Positions 8,618 to 17,194 are shown, numbered from the stretch's first letter. The stretch: DNA of 64,000 bases from Streptomyces sclerotialus (GCF_040907265.1 NZ_JBFOHP010000002.1:1550001-1614000), one strand, 5' to 3'. Notes: generated by a model from the letters alone, not told the origin. Numbers and translations: made by a program.

Positions 8618-9672
8618 CACGGCGCGTACATCCGGCCACCGCGGCCCTGGGTGCCCTCCCCTACGCGGTGATGGCCCTGGTCACGCTGGTGGACCTCACT
8701 GTCGGACCGGCCGCCGGCTTCCTGCCGCTGGTCTCGCTCGGACCGGCCTTCGCGGGGCTGACCGGCAGCTGGCGGCGCACCGCCCTGATCGGTGTGCTCT
8801 CCTTCGTCCTCTGCCTCGTCCTCGGGGTGTACGACGGGCTCTTCGCCGGGCGCCGCGGGTACACCGCCCTGATCTCGGTCGCCGGCGTCACGGTCGCGGG
8901 CGTCGCGGCGGCCGTGATGCGGCGGCGCCGGGAGGCGGAGCTCGCGAACGTACGCTCCATCGCCGAGGTCGCGCAGCGCGTCCTGCTGCGTCCCGTGCCG
9001 CGCGGTGCGGGCCGGCTGAGCGTGGCCGTCTCGTACACCTCCGCGGTCGCCGAGGCGCGGATCGGCGGGGACCTCTACGAGGTCGTGGCCTCGCCGTACG
9101 GTGTGCGGGCGCTCATCGGGGACGTGCAGGGCAAGGGCCTGGAGGCGGTGGAGACGGCCGCCGTCGTGGTCGGTGCCTTCCGCGAGGCGGCGTACGACGA
9201 GCCGGACATCGCCGCCGTCGGCGCCCGCCTCGAACGCGCCCTGGAACGGCACCTGTCGGACGAGAAGTTCGTCACCGCCGTGCTCGCCGAGACCGGCACG
9301 GGCCACACGATGACGCTGCTGAACTACGGCCACCCCGCGCCGCTGGCCGTCCGCCCGGAGGGTGCCGTGGCGTACCTGGAGCCGCCGCGCCGGGCCCTGC
9401 CGCTCGGCCTCACCGCGCACGGCGAGGACGGCCCGGAACCGTACGACGTCGGCTTCGCGCCGGGCGACCAGGTGCTGTTCTACACGGACGGGGTGACCGA
9501 GGCGCGGGACGGCGACGGGCACTTCTACCCGCTGGACGAGCGGGCCGGACTGCTGAAGGAGGCGGACCCGCAGGCCGCGGTGGACGCCATCCGCGCGGAT
9601 CTGGTGGCGCACACCGGCGGTCCGCTGCACGACGACGCCGCGATGCTGCTGGTCCGCTACCGCACCGCCTGA
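8614..9672 (+). CDS. Membrane-anchored PP2C/SpoIIE-family serine/threonine phosphatase
   Basis: 352 residues. Residues 10-110 hold three or four hydrophobic segments ending at MRRRREAE, then a SpoIIE-type catalytic domain. Metal-binding aspartates appear in RIGGDLYEVV and LIGDVQGKGLEA, and the later motifs YTDGVTEARD and HDDAAMLLVRY complete the PP2C fold. Such proteins dephosphorylate anti-sigma antagonists in Streptomyces partner-switching networks. The substrate here is unknown; the window encodes a SigB-type sigma factor and HATPase proteins that belong to such networks. The GTG start is preceded by GGAACGAGCG and overlaps a possible leader peptide. Confidence 0.88.
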   Translation: MTRRVHPATAALGALPYAVMALVTLVDLTVGPAAGFLPLVSLGPAFAGLTGSWRRTALIGVLSFVLCLVLGVYDGLFAGRRGYTALISVAGVTVAGVAAAVMRRRREAELANVRSIAEVAQRVLLRPVPRGAGRLSVAVSYTSAVAEARIGGDLYEVVASPYGVRALIGDVQGKGLEAVETAAVVVGAFREAAYDEPDIAAVGARLERALERHLSDEKFVTAVLAETGTGHTMTLLNYGHPAPLAVRPEGAVAYLEPPRRALPLGLTAHGEDGPEPYDVGFAPGDQVLFYTDGVTEARDGDGHFYPLDERAGLLKEADPQAAVDAIRADLVAHTGGPLHDDAAMLLVRYRTA

Positions 9673-9696
9673 CCGGGCCCGCGCCCTCGGGCCCGG
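9673..9696. terminator. Hairpin between convergent phosphatase and DUF4287 genes
   Basis: CCGGGCCCG (9673-9681) pairs with CGGGCCCGG (9688-9696) around a six-base loop, immediately after the phosphatase stop and before the convergent gene's stop at 9720. It can serve both strands. Confidence 0.65.
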
Positions 9697-9719
9697 CCGC
9701 ATCTCCCCGGCCGGGGACG

Positions 9720-9932
9720 CTACTTGCCGCGGGCCTCGGCGAGCGTGTGCGCGACGAGGGCGTTGGCGTGGCCGTGCCCCAGGCCGTGTGCGCTCTTGAG
9801 CCATGCGACCAGCTCCATGTGCTTCGTCAGCGGGGAGGTGCGGATGAGGTCCTGCCACTCCGCTATCGGCCGGCCGTACTTCTTCTCGATCGACGGGAAG
9901 TAACTCGCGGGGCCCTGCACGTTTTCGGTCAT
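9720..9932 (-). CDS. DUF4287-like small protein
   Basis: 70 residues. The core SFPSIEKKYGRP-like start (here YFPSIEKKYGRPIAEWQDLI) and the segment LKSAHGLGHGHANALVAHTL match the short DUF4287 family, unknown in function and often found next to or fused with DUF5655. The ATG at 9932 is used because family members begin close to it; a longer frame reaches 9989. No membrane segment or signal peptide is visible. It converges on the phosphatase gene with a hairpin between them. Confidence 0.75.
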   Translation of the reverse strand: MTENVQGPASYFPSIEKKYGRPIAEWQDLIRTSPLTKHMELVAWLKSAHGLGHGHANALVAHTLAEARGK

Positions 9933-10001
9933 GGGCGCAGTCTGGCACCCGCCACTGACAACGCGGCCGGAGCGCGGGCGGCCGGGCACCGCTGCCGCGC
10001 G

Positions 10002-10373
10002 TCAGAGCTCCAGCCGCTCCTCGGCCGCGCGCAGCCAGTCCCTGGCGACGACGGGGTCCGTCCGGGAGCGGTCCAGCACCAGGTAGAGGAAGACGCCCTC
10101 GTAACGACTGCGCACGAGGGGGCGGATGAGGTGGTACTCACTGTCCAGCGTGACGAGGATGTCCTCTATCCGTTCCGGCCGGTAGCCGAGCATTTCGAGG
10201 GTGAAGAGCTTGGCGCGCACGACGTCGGTGTCGCCCGCCGCCGCCTTCTCCAGGTCCGGCCCCGCCTTGCCGACGGCACCGAGCGTCAGACGGCTGAAGT
10301 AATCGACCACGGAGGCGCCGAGCACCCCGTCGATGCGCACGATGTTCCGCAAGGTCTCTTCGATGTCTGCCAT
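10002..10373 (-). CDS. Roadblock/LC7-like small protein
   Basis: 123 residues. The opening ETLRNIVRIDGVLGASVVDYFS and the alternating beta/alpha pattern up to GVFLYLVLDRSR resemble roadblock/LC7 domain proteins, which in Streptomyces work with small GTPases or as stand-alone regulators. The usual partner genes (sensor kinase, DUF742, MglA-type GTPase) are absent, so this is an orphan and its role is open. The ATG at 10373 follows AGGTGGG. It could belong to another DUF with a similar fold; the roadblock assignment is from pattern only. Confidence 0.6.
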   Translation of the reverse strand: MADIEETLRNIVRIDGVLGASVVDYFSRLTLGAVGKAGPDLEKAAAGDTDVVRAKLFTLEMLGYRPERIEDILVTLDSEYHLIRPLVRSRYEGVFLYLVLDRSRTDPVVARDWLRAAEERLEL

Positions 10374-10600
10374 TGGCCCACCTACCCCGTACTTGTACCG
10401 GCATCCTGCCACGCACCCGTCGCGCGTCGCGGCCCACCGTGGAAACGGGCATGTGCCCCGACGCGCGGCCCCCCGGCTCGTCGGTGACCCGGCATCAAGA
10501 ACGCATAAAGATTGCCGGGTTCCGGCAATGACGGTTTCGGTGAACACCTGAAAACATTGCGGCGACCAGGGAAAGAACGTGCGACGGGGGAGGTGTTCCG

Positions 10601-11116
10601 ATGGCCTGGTTTCTCGGCCTCGGCATCGCGGGGATCGTGGTACTGGCTCTCTCGCTCGTCCTCGACGGCGTACTGGAAGGGCTCTTCGACGGCCTCGGCG
10701 TGCTCGACGGCCTCTTCGACGGACTGCTGTCGCTGCCGGTGATCGCCGGCTTCGTCTCGATGCTCGGCTTCGGAGGCGCGCTCGTCCTCGGCACGACCGG
10801 CCTCGGAGCCGGCGCCGCCGCCGCGGCCGGGACGGTCGCCGGCCTCGCCGCCGGGTGGCTGACCTGGCGGACCTGCCGGGCCCTGATGCGCGAGCAGACC
10901 GCGGCGACTCCCCAGGGGGACGATCTGATCGGTACCGCCGGCTCGGTCGTCACCGCCATCCCGGCCGACGGCTACGGCGAGGTGCTGCTGCGGCTCGCGG
11001 GCCAGCCGGTGAAGCTGGCGGCCAAGGGCGAGGTGCCCATCGAACGCGGCGCCGAGATCTGGGTGGCGGCCACGCTGTCCCCGACGTCCGTGGCGGTCCG
11101 CCCCGTCGAGCGCTGA
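10601..11116 (+). CDS. NfeD-like membrane protein
   Basis: 171 residues. Two or three hydrophobic segments (residues 4-24, 45-68 and 70-88) precede a soluble beta-rich domain (residues 105-170: DDLIGTAGSVVTAIPADGYGEVLL, then ERGAEIWVAATL), the OB-fold pattern of NfeD/YuaF proteins. NfeD proteins partner with flotillins to build membrane microdomains. The next gene downstream is a flotillin, which supports the call. The start has a GGGAGGTG site. The gap to the flotillin gene is 94 bases. Confidence 0.72.
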   Translation: MAWFLGLGIAGIVVLALSLVLDGVLEGLFDGLGVLDGLFDGLLSLPVIAGFVSMLGFGGALVLGTTGLGAGAAAAAGTVAGLAAGWLTWRTCRALMREQTAATPQGDDLIGTAGSVVTAIPADGYGEVLLRLAGQPVKLAAKGEVPIERGAEIWVAATLSPTSVAVRPVER

Positions 11117-11210
11117 CCCGCGCCCCCACGCGCCTCCTTCTCTCCCTTTCACATCGAACCAACCGCACCGATCTGCCGTCCGTCCCACGGGGGCAGGGGG
11201 GAAATTCCAT

Positions 11211-12650
11211 ATGAGTCCAGTCCTCACGGCGGTCGCCGGCATCGTCGTCCTGCTCGTCCTGCTCGCGCTGGTCGTCATCACGCGCTACAAGGTCGCCGGC
11301 CCCAGCGAGGCGTTCATCGTCACCGGGCGGCGCGGCAAGAAGGCCACCGACCCCGAGACCGGCCGGGTGTTCACCGACAACAGCGGCCAGAAGGTCGTGG
11401 TCGGCGGCGGCGTCTTCGTCGTGCCGTTCGTCCAGCAGAAGTTCACGCTGGACCTCTCCAGCCGGCAGATCCCCGTCGCCGTACGCGGCGCGGTCACCCT
11501 GCGCGGCGTGAAGGCCAACCTCGAAGGCGTCGCGATCGTCAAGGTCGGCGGCACCGAGGACTGCATCCGGGCCGCGGCCCAGCGGTTCCTCCAGCAGCAG
11601 GACGAGATCGTCGGCTTCACGCAGGAGGTCCTCTCCGGCGCGCTGCGGGCCATCGTGGGCCGGATGTCCGTGGAGGACGTCATACGGGACCGGGCCGCGT
11701 TCGCCGGGCAGGTCGCCGAGGAGGCCGAGGCCAGCCTGTCGGGCCAGGGCCTGGTGCTGGACGCCTTCCAGATCCACGACATCACCACCGAGGGCTCGTA
11801 CCTGGAGGACCTCGGCCGGCCCGAGGCCGCCCGCGCCAAGCAGGAGGCCGACATCGCCGAGGCGGTGGCCCGGCGCGCGGCCGAACAGGCCCGGCTGAAG
11901 GCCGAGGAGGAGATCGCCGTCGCGCAGCGGACGTTCGCGCTGCGGCAGGCGGAGATCAAGGCCGAGACGGACGAGGCCGCGGCGCGGGCCGACGCGGCCG
12001 GACCGCTGGCCGAGGCCGCGCGGCGCCAGGAAGTCCTCAGTGAGCAGGAGAAGGTGGCGCAGCGGCAGGCCGCACTGACCGACCGCGAGCTGGACACGAA
12101 GGTGCGCAAGCCCGCCGACGCCGCCCGTTACCAGGCCGAGCAGGAGGCCGAGGCCCGTCGTATCGCGCTGGTCAAGGAGGCCGAGGCGACGGCCGAGCGG
12201 GCCCGGCTCACCGGTGAGGGCGAGAAGGCGCAGCGTGCGGCGCTCGCCGAGGCGGTGCGCATCGAAGGCGAGGCGGAGGCCGCCGCGATCGGCGCGAAGG
12301 GGGCGGCGGAGGCCGAGGCCATGCAGAAGAAGGCGGACGCGTTCGCGCGGTACGGGGACGCCGCGGTGCTGCAGATGCTGGTGGAGGTGCTGCCGGACGT
12401 CGTCGGCAAGGCGTCCGAACCGCTGGGCGCGGTGGACAAGATGACCGTGATCTCCACGGACGGCGCGGGCCGGCTCCCCCGTGCGGTCGCCGACAACGTC
12501 GCCCAGGGCGTCGAGCTGCTCGGCTCGACCACCGGGGTGGACCTGGCGGACCTCCTGAAGGGGATCACCGCGCGGCGCGGCGCCCCGGTGCCCGCACCGG
12601 CCGACGGCGGGCCCGCCGCGGCCAACGGGAAGATCGACATCACCGAGTAG
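11211..12650 (+). CDS. Flotillin-family membrane scaffold protein
   Basis: 479 residues. An N-terminal transmembrane segment (residues 4-23) is followed by an SPFH/band-7 domain (about 25-200, with QIPVAVRGAVTLRGVKANLEGVAIVKVGG) and a long coiled coil rich in Ala, Glu and Arg (about 205-385, EAEA repeats) typical of flotillins. The C-terminus carries the flotillin tail. Flotillins oligomerise at the inner membrane leaflet and organise lipid microdomains and signalling complexes. The ATG follows a GGGGGA tract. The gene pairs with the upstream NfeD-like gene and ends at a strong bidirectional terminator. Confidence 0.92.
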   Translation: MSPVLTAVAGIVVLLVLLALVVITRYKVAGPSEAFIVTGRRGKKATDPETGRVFTDNSGQKVVVGGGVFVVPFVQQKFTLDLSSRQIPVAVRGAVTLRGVKANLEGVAIVKVGGTEDCIRAAAQRFLQQQDEIVGFTQEVLSGALRAIVGRMSVEDVIRDRAAFAGQVAEEAEASLSGQGLVLDAFQIHDITTEGSYLEDLGRPEAARAKQEADIAEAVARRAAEQARLKAEEEIAVAQRTFALRQAEIKAETDEAAARADAAGPLAEAARRQEVLSEQEKVAQRQAALTDRELDTKVRKPADAARYQAEQEAEARRIALVKEAEATAERARLTGEGEKAQRAALAEAVRIEGEAEAAAIGAKGAAEAEAMQKKADAFARYGDAAVLQMLVEVLPDVVGKASEPLGAVDKMTVISTDGAGRLPRAVADNVAQGVELLGSTTGVDLADLLKGITARRGAPVPAPADGGPAAANGKIDITE

Positions 12651-12657
12651 CGCCCGG

Positions 12658-12691
12658 CCTCCGAGGGGCGGCGCAGGCCGCCCCTCGGAGG
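12658..12691. terminator. Strong bidirectional terminator between flotillin and crcB
   Basis: A perfect 15-bp stem, CCTCCGAGGGGCGGC (12658-12672) with GCCGCCCCTCGGAGG (12677-12691), closes a GCAG tetraloop. It lies 7 bases past the flotillin stop and 4 bases past the convergent crcB stop. Confidence 0.9.
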
Positions 12692-12694
12692 CGG

Positions 12695-13069
12695 TCATCC
12701 CCACCCGGCCTGTGCGACGGCGGCGCCCACGAAGGCGGAGCCGAGCCCGGCCACCACGCTGCCCGCCGCGTTGGCCACGGCGAAGAAGCGGGCGCCGCCC
12801 TCGGCCAGCCGCAGCGTCTCGTACGAGAACGTCGAGTACGTGGTCAGCGCCCCGCACAGGCCGGTACCGACGAGCAGCTGCACCTGGGAGGAGGCGGCGC
12901 CGGCGGCGACCGCGCCGGTCACCAGCCCGAGTACCAGGCATCCGGCGACGTTGACGGTGAAGGTCCCCCAGGGGAAGACGGTGTCGTGGCGGGACTGGAC
13001 CGCACGGTCGGTGAGGTAGCGCAGCGGGGCCCCGACCATGGCCCCGGCGATCACGAGCAGCCAGTTCAC
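12695..13069 (-). CDS. crcB: Fluoride efflux transporter CrcB (second subunit)
   Basis: 124 residues with four transmembrane helices. The signatures [29 protein letters not shown] and [15 protein letters not shown] identify the Fluc/CrcB family; the NVAGC Asn and the TTYSTFS segment line the fluoride pore. Fluc channels are antiparallel dimers, and actinobacteria often encode two adjacent subunits forming a heterodimer, as here. The GTG start overlaps the previous gene's TGA (GTGA), so translation is coupled, and AAGGAGG precedes it. It exports toxic fluoride from the cytoplasm. Confidence 0.93.
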   Translation of the reverse strand: MNWLLVIAGAMVGAPLRYLTDRAVQSRHDTVFPWGTFTVNVAGCLVLGLVTGAVAAGAASSQVQLLVGTGLCGALTTYSTFSYETLRLAEGGARFFAVANAAGSVVAGLGSAFVGAAVAQAGWG

Positions 13070-13641
13070 CGCGTACGGCCTCCTTCGCCGCACTCTTCCG
13101 GTGCACGCCGCCGTTCTTCGAGTGCGCGCCGCCGTTCTTCGAGTACGCGCCGTCTCCGGCAGAGGACGCGGCGGGTTCCGGTGGCGGCGGCCCACACCGC
13201 GGCCAGCGCCGCGAGCAGGGTCAGCGCCAGGTACGCCAGTCCCGTGGCGGCCTTCCCGTCCTCGACCAGGCGCTGGATGTCCACGGCGTACGTGGAGAAG
13301 GTGGTGAAGCCGCCGAGCACGCCGGTGCCCAGGAAGGGCCGGGTCAGGGTGTGCGCGGTCCGGGCCGCGCCGAGCACCGCCATGAGGACGCCGATGAGGG
13401 CGCAGCCGGCCGTGTTGACGGCCATGGTCGTCCACGGGAAAGCGCCGGGCGCCGTGGGCCACAGCAGCGAGGAGCCGTAGCGCGCCACCGCTCCCAGGGC
13501 GCCGCCGAGCGCGACGGCGGCCACGACGGGGCCCTGCCGTTCCCGCCGTGCGGCGGGCGGCCGCGGCGGGACGTGCAGATCGACGTCGGGGTCGACCGGT
13601 TCGTTCAGCACGGAGGGGGTGGCGGGGCGGGCCTCTGACAC
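13066..13641 (-). CDS. crcB: Fluoride efflux transporter CrcB (first subunit, with extended termini)
   Basis: 191 residues, longer than the usual 120-130. A hydrophilic N-terminal tail of about 37 residues precedes four helices with [26 protein letters not shown] and [15 protein letters not shown], the Fluc pore motifs. The C-terminal tail is a heptad-like [17 protein letters not shown] run encoded by a 21-bp tandem repeat, so it probably grew by slippage. It partners with the second CrcB encoded just downstream. The GTG start is preceded by AGGAGACAGGA. No fluoride riboswitch could be recognised in the 170 bases upstream. Confidence 0.9.
   Translation of the reverse strand: MSEARPATPSVLNEPVDPDVDLHVPPRPPAARRERQGPVVAAVALGGALGAVARYGSSLLWPTAPGAFPWTTMAVNTAGCALIGVLMAVLGAARTAHTLTRPFLGTGVLGGFTTFSTYAVDIQRLVEDGKAATGLAYLALTLLAALAAVWAAATGTRRVLCRRRRVLEERRRALEERRRAPEECGEGGRTR
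13101..13163 (-). repeat. 21-bp tandem repeat inside the first crcB
   Basis: Units at 13101-13121 and 13122-13142 differ by one base; a degenerate third follows to 13163. Being a multiple of three, each unit adds seven residues (LEERRRA) to the protein tail without breaking the frame. Confidence 0.8.
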
Positions 13642-13916
13642 GTGTCCTGTCTCCTACTCGCCGGGAGCACCGGCCGGGTACGCGCGCCCGGGCATGCGCC
13701 CACCGGTGCGCATCGCAAGCAGGGACCGTTGGCGGCGTCGCTGCCGCGGTTCGGGTACGGCGGGCCCCACCGCCGCGCGGGACCGAGTGGTCACCGCCTT
13801 CCCCAGTTTAACGGCTGCCCCTCAGGGTGCCGCGCAGCCGCCCGCCACCGGACGGACGGTGCGCACGCGAACGTCCGCCCTCCGCGACCGGGAGGGCGGA
13901 CGTCACTGTACGAGGG

Positions 13917-14108
13917 CTACTGCATCGGGAAGATGTCCCCGCTGCCCATGGTCGACTCCTGCTCCGCCTGGCTCTCCAGCTTGCGGGCCTTGTCCTGGAG
14001 CCGCTTGCGGTCCTGCGGATCGTCCGTCCGTTCCGCCGCCTCCGACAGCTCCTTGGCCTTGTCCCGCATCTGCCGGATCCGGCCGCCGACCTCACCGTCC
14101 ATGCCCAT
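13917..14108 (-). CDS. DUF6381-like small protein
   Basis: 63 residues, hydrophilic and helical, with EVGGRIRQMRDKAKELSEAA, then a PQDRKRLQDKARKLE repeat and the tail GSGDIFPM. It matches short Streptomyces proteins that I recall as DUF6381, of unknown function. The ATG at 14108 is placed by AAGGAG five bases upstream; the frame is open slightly further, but that would bury the ribosome-binding site. A 14-bp tandem duplication sits immediately upstream. Confidence 0.72.
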   Translation of the reverse strand: MGMDGEVGGRIRQMRDKAKELSEAAERTDDPQDRKRLQDKARKLESQAEQESTMGSGDIFPMQ

Positions 14109-14121
14109 GTCCACTCCTTGC

Positions 14122-14149
14122 ACGTCCGAGACACCACGTCCGAGACACC
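14122..14149 (-). repeat. Perfect 14-bp tandem duplication upstream of the DUF6381-like gene
   Basis: ACGTCCGAGACACC occurs twice without a gap (14122-14135, 14136-14149), just upstream of the ribosome-binding site. It could change leader length or duplicate a site. Confidence 0.8.
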
Positions 14150-14222
14150 CGCGCGTGGAAGAAGCGCGGGCTCTTTCAGCGAATCAGCTCTCCGGCCGCC
14201 CCGCATCCGGGGAGCCGGGCCG

Positions 14223-14489
14223 TCAGCCGGGCCAGGTACCGGTCAGCCGCCGCGTGGCGGTGGCACCGCTGCGGTCCATGGCCGCCTTGACGACGGCGAA
14301 GATGGCTCCTTGCAGGGCCGCTGCCAGCAGCACCTCCCGCCAGGTGCGCTCTTCGTCTCTTGCACTCGGGGTGTCCCCCTCGTGCCCGAGCTTCTTCCAC
14401 GTCTGCTTGAACAGCGCCCCGGCGATCATGCCGCTGCAGGCGCCGAGGGCCACGCCCACCGGCGTGTAGACGATCTTCGCTGCGTTCAT
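14223..14489 (-). CDS. DUF4235-like membrane protein
   Basis: 88 residues with two hydrophobic helices (about residues 10-26 and 52-66) separated by a charged loop (FKQTWKKLGHEGDTPSARDEERTW). KIVYTPVGVALGACSGMIAG and EVLLAAALQGAIFAVVKAA are the family hallmarks. The function is unknown. It is the last gene of a coupled set: its ATG overlaps the stop of the DUF3618 gene (ATGA), with AGGAGG at ideal spacing. In actinobacteria DUF4235, DUF3618 and holin-X proteins recur as a block, suggesting joint action at the cell envelope. Confidence 0.85.
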   Translation of the reverse strand: MNAAKIVYTPVGVALGACSGMIAGALFKQTWKKLGHEGDTPSARDEERTWREVLLAAALQGAIFAVVKAAMDRSGATATRRLTGTWPG

Positions 14490-14899
14490 CGGAACCTCCT
14501 GGTACGGCTGCCGCGGCGGCGTGGCCCGATGCCGCACGGGCCGCCGCGGGAGGCAGCGGCGAGCCGGCCGCGTCCCTTGCCGCCGCCGTGGCCGTGCCGG
14601 CGGACCTGCAGCCAGACGGCGACCGCCGCGGCGGCGGTCACCGCGAGCGCCGGAACGAGGCCCCGTTGCGCCGTGCGGGCGGTCCGGTCCTGGACCCGTG
14701 CCCGCGAATGGACGACGACGTCGTGGACCTTCGCCCTGGCGTCGCCGGCCTTCTCCTTCGCCCGCGCCTTCACGTCCGCCTTGGCGGCCAGCTCCTCGAC
14801 GGTCCGGCCCAGCTCCTCACGGGTGTGCTCCACCCGCTCCCGCAGCTGTTCGGGCGTGAGGGACCGGGACTCTTTCCTGTCCTGGGATTCAGCGGTCAT
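14486..14899 (-). CDS. DUF3618-like membrane protein
   Basis: 137 residues. The family core is residues 14-45 (LTPEQLRERVEHTREELGRT, then VEELAAKADVKARA), an amphipathic helical segment, followed by a charged helix and one transmembrane segment (about residues 82-99, LVPALAVTAAAAVAVWL). The basic 35-residue tail after the helix is longer than usual and runs over the next gene's ribosome-binding site. The start overlaps the holin-X-like stop (ATGA). The function is unknown; the context is a conserved membrane-protein operon. Confidence 0.85.
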   Translation of the reverse strand: MTAESQDRKESRSLTPEQLRERVEHTREELGRTVEELAAKADVKARAKEKAGDARAKVHDVVVHSRARVQDRTARTAQRGLVPALAVTAAAAVAVWLQVRRHGHGGGKGRGRLAAASRGGPCGIGPRRRGSRTRRFR

Positions 14900-15375
14900 C
14901 GGTGCGCCTTCTCCTTCACCTCCGCGACATCGGCCTTGACGCCGGCGATCGCCTGCTCGGGTGCCAGCGGGGTCGCGCGGCCGATCTGCTTCTTGCCGGT
15001 CAGCGCCAGAATCCCGGCGAGCGCGAGGAGCGCGCCGGTGATGATCAGGGCCGACGCCCATACCGGCAGTACCAGCGCCAGGGCGGCGATCGCGGTGACC
15101 ACGAGCGCTTCGAGCGCGAGGAAGCCGACCACGCCCGCGCCGCCGAACAGCCCGCCGCCGACGCCGAACCGTTTGCCCTTCCGCACCATCTCCGCCTGCG
15201 CCAGCTGCATCTCCTCACGCACCAGCTGCGAGAGCTGCTGGGAGGCGCGGGAGACCAGCTCGCCCACCGACTCCTCGGTGTGGCGGGAGTGCGAGGCCGT
15301 GGCGGGGGACGTACGGATGCGCACCGTACGGTCCTCGGCGGTCCTCGTCACCGTGCGGTCCTCAGTAGTACTCAT
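14896..15375 (-). CDS. Actinobacterial holin-X (phage holin superfamily III)-like membrane protein
   Basis: 159 residues from the ATG at 15375 (a GTG sits one codon earlier). The segment ESVGELVSRASQQLSQLVREEMQLAQAEMVRKGK is the family signature, followed by a glycine-rich hinge and two transmembrane helices (about residues 83-105 and 108-127). Despite the phage-derived name these are chromosomal proteins of unknown role. It is coupled to the DUF3618 gene downstream by ATGA and lies 40 bases after the YihY gene, so all four probably form one transcript. Confidence 0.85.
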   Translation of the reverse strand: MSTTEDRTVTRTAEDRTVRIRTSPATASHSRHTEESVGELVSRASQQLSQLVREEMQLAQAEMVRKGKRFGVGGGLFGGAGVVGFLALEALVVTAIAALALVLPVWASALIITGALLALAGILALTGKKQIGRATPLAPEQAIAGVKADVAEVKEKAHR

Positions 15376-15415
15376 CACCGATCAACTGCCTTTCCGTGGC
15401 CGCGTCCTGCGCGGA

Positions 15416-16531
15416 TCACACTTCCCCCGGGCTCTCGGCCTTCCGGCGTTCCTCCTCGCTCCAGGCTTTGGTGTCACGCGGTTCGAGGTACGGCTCGTCC
15501 CCGTCGGGGTGGCCCCCGACGACGGCCCGTTCCCGTGCCATCTCGGCGTCGAATTCCAGGCCGAGCAGGATGGCCAGATTGGTGATCCACAGCCAGACAA
15601 GGAAGATGATCACGCCGGCGAGGGTGCCGTAGGTCTTGTTGTAGGAGGCGAAGTTCCCCACGTACACCGCGAAGCCGGCGGAGGCCACCAGCCAGATGAG
15701 CAGGGCCAGGAAGCTCCCGGGGCTCACCCACCGCAGGCCGCGGCCCTTCACGTTGGGCGCGCCCCAGTAGAGGATCGCGATCATGGTCGTCACCAGGATC
15801 AGCAGGACCGGCCACTTGGCGATCGACCAGACCGTCAATGCCGTGCCGCCGAAGCCCAGTGCCTCACCCGCCTGCTGCGCGAAGTTGCCGGTGAACACCA
15901 CGATGAGCGCACTGAGGAGAGACAGCAACATCAGTACCACCGTAAGACCCAGCCGTACCACGAGCACCTTGCCCAGCGGCCGTCCCTCGGCGATGTCGTA
16001 CACGACGTTGGAGCTGCGGATGAACGCCGCCACGTACCCGGAGGCGGTCCACACCGCCACCAGCAGACCGACGACGGCCACCAGTGAGCCGACTCCGGCA
16101 TTGCCCTGCAGCTGCTGTACGGCATTGGCGATCACCTGCCGTACGGCGCCGGGGGCCAGCTGCTGGAGCGTGCTCACCACCCTCTGGGCGGTCGACTCCC
16201 CCACGAGGCCCAGCAGCGAGACCAGGACGAGCAGCGCGGGGAACAGCGAGAGCACCCCGTAGTACGTCAGCGCCGCCGCCCGGTCGACCAGTTCGTCCTT
16301 CTGGAACTCCTTGACCGTGCCACGCAGCACGGCCCACCAGGACTTCTTGGGCAGGTCCGTCAGCTCGTCGGGCTCCTGCCGCTTGACGAGCGGATCCGGC
16401 CCCGGGCTTGCAGCCGGTCCCTGGCCTGCCTCCTGCCGCGCCTCGGGCACCCGGGCCTCCGGTTCCCCGGGACCTGCACCGGCGCGGTGAGCGGGGCCCT
16501 CCTGGCCCCCCGGTCGCGTTGTCCGTGCCAT
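15416..16531 (-). CDS. YihY/virulence factor BrkB family membrane protein
   Basis: 371 residues. A Pro/Gly/Glu-rich N-terminal tail (about 60 residues) precedes six predicted helices. Family motifs are ELVDRAAALTYYGVLSLFP, SSNVVYDIAEGR, the segment RWVSPGSFLALLIWLVASAG and the last-helix region YNKTYGTLAGVIIFLVWL. These proteins were once thought to be RNase BN; their function remains uncertain. The ATG at 16531 lacks a strong ribosome-binding site and a longer frame reaches 16615, so the start is uncertain. It probably heads the operon with holin-X, DUF3618 and DUF4235 genes. Confidence 0.85.
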   Translation of the reverse strand: MARTTRPGGQEGPAHRAGAGPGEPEARVPEARQEAGQGPAASPGPDPLVKRQEPDELTDLPKKSWWAVLRGTVKEFQKDELVDRAAALTYYGVLSLFPALLVLVSLLGLVGESTAQRVVSTLQQLAPGAVRQVIANAVQQLQGNAGVGSLVAVVGLLVAVWTASGYVAAFIRSSNVVYDIAEGRPLGKVLVVRLGLTVVLMLLSLLSALIVVFTGNFAQQAGEALGFGGTALTVWSIAKWPVLLILVTTMIAILYWGAPNVKGRGLRWVSPGSFLALLIWLVASAGFAVYVGNFASYNKTYGTLAGVIIFLVWLWITNLAILLGLEFDAEMARERAVVGGHPDGDEPYLEPRDTKAWSEEERRKAESPGEV

Positions 16532-16660
16532 ACGACGTGGGTAACCGTCCGCTCCGAACCGAAACGGATCCGGCGCGCCAGGCGCGGCGCCGGCCGCGCC
16601 CCGCGACGCGGACACGGGCAGGGCACCGTTCCGCCGTCCGGGTGACGCCGGAGGCGCTTC

Positions 16661-17119
16661 CTAGCCGCGTGCCGCGTACGTACGGAACTCCGTGAGGTAG
16701 GGCTCCTCGGCCGGATCGGGCCGGTCGGTCGCATTGAGGGCGCGGTGCCACCACGGGTAGTAGGCCGGCAGCTGCGACACACGGGTGACGGTCTCGCGTT
16801 CCTCGTCGGTCAGCTCCAGGTCCGCCGCCGCGAGATTGTCACGCAGCTGCTCCTCGGTACGCGCTCCGAGGACGATGCCGGTGACGCCGGGGCGCCCCAG
16901 GAGCCAGGCGAGCACGACCCGGGGCACGGAGACACCGCGCTCCCGGGCGATGCCGTCGAGCGCGTCGATGATGTCGTACGCCCGGTCCCAGTCGGTGACG
17001 TGCGGTTCGGGCCAGTCGGTGCCCTGCCGGGTGGTGTCCGGCGTCTCCTGCCCGCGCCGCACCTTGCCGGTGAGCAGGCCCTCACCCAGGGGGCTCCACA
17101 CGTCCGTCATACGCCCCAA
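16661..17119 (-). pseudogene. Aldo/keto reductase, N-terminally truncated remnant
   Basis: The frame starts near VWSPLGEGLLTGK and runs to a normal C-terminus (ITGIVLGARTEEQLRDNL-type cofactor-binding segment, seen as VTGIVLGARTEEQLRDN). Aldo/keto reductases are about 320-340 residues; only the last 150 or so are here. The N-terminal half, with the catalytic Asp, Tyr, Lys and His, is missing, and no other frame in the 110 bases upstream supplies it. The only starts are a TTG at 17119 or an ATG at 17107. It would be inactive and is probably the residue of a deletion. Confidence 0.8.
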
Positions 17120-17194
17120 CGTAGGCGCTCCCCCGCCGCTCTGCAGAGCGGGCCCCGACGGCCTCCCCTGCGGCGCGCACGCCGCCCCTCAAGG

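Noticed and set aside
13642..13810. Fluoride riboswitch upstream of crcB
   Set aside because: No recognisable crcB-motif pseudoknot sequence could be found on the minus strand by eye.
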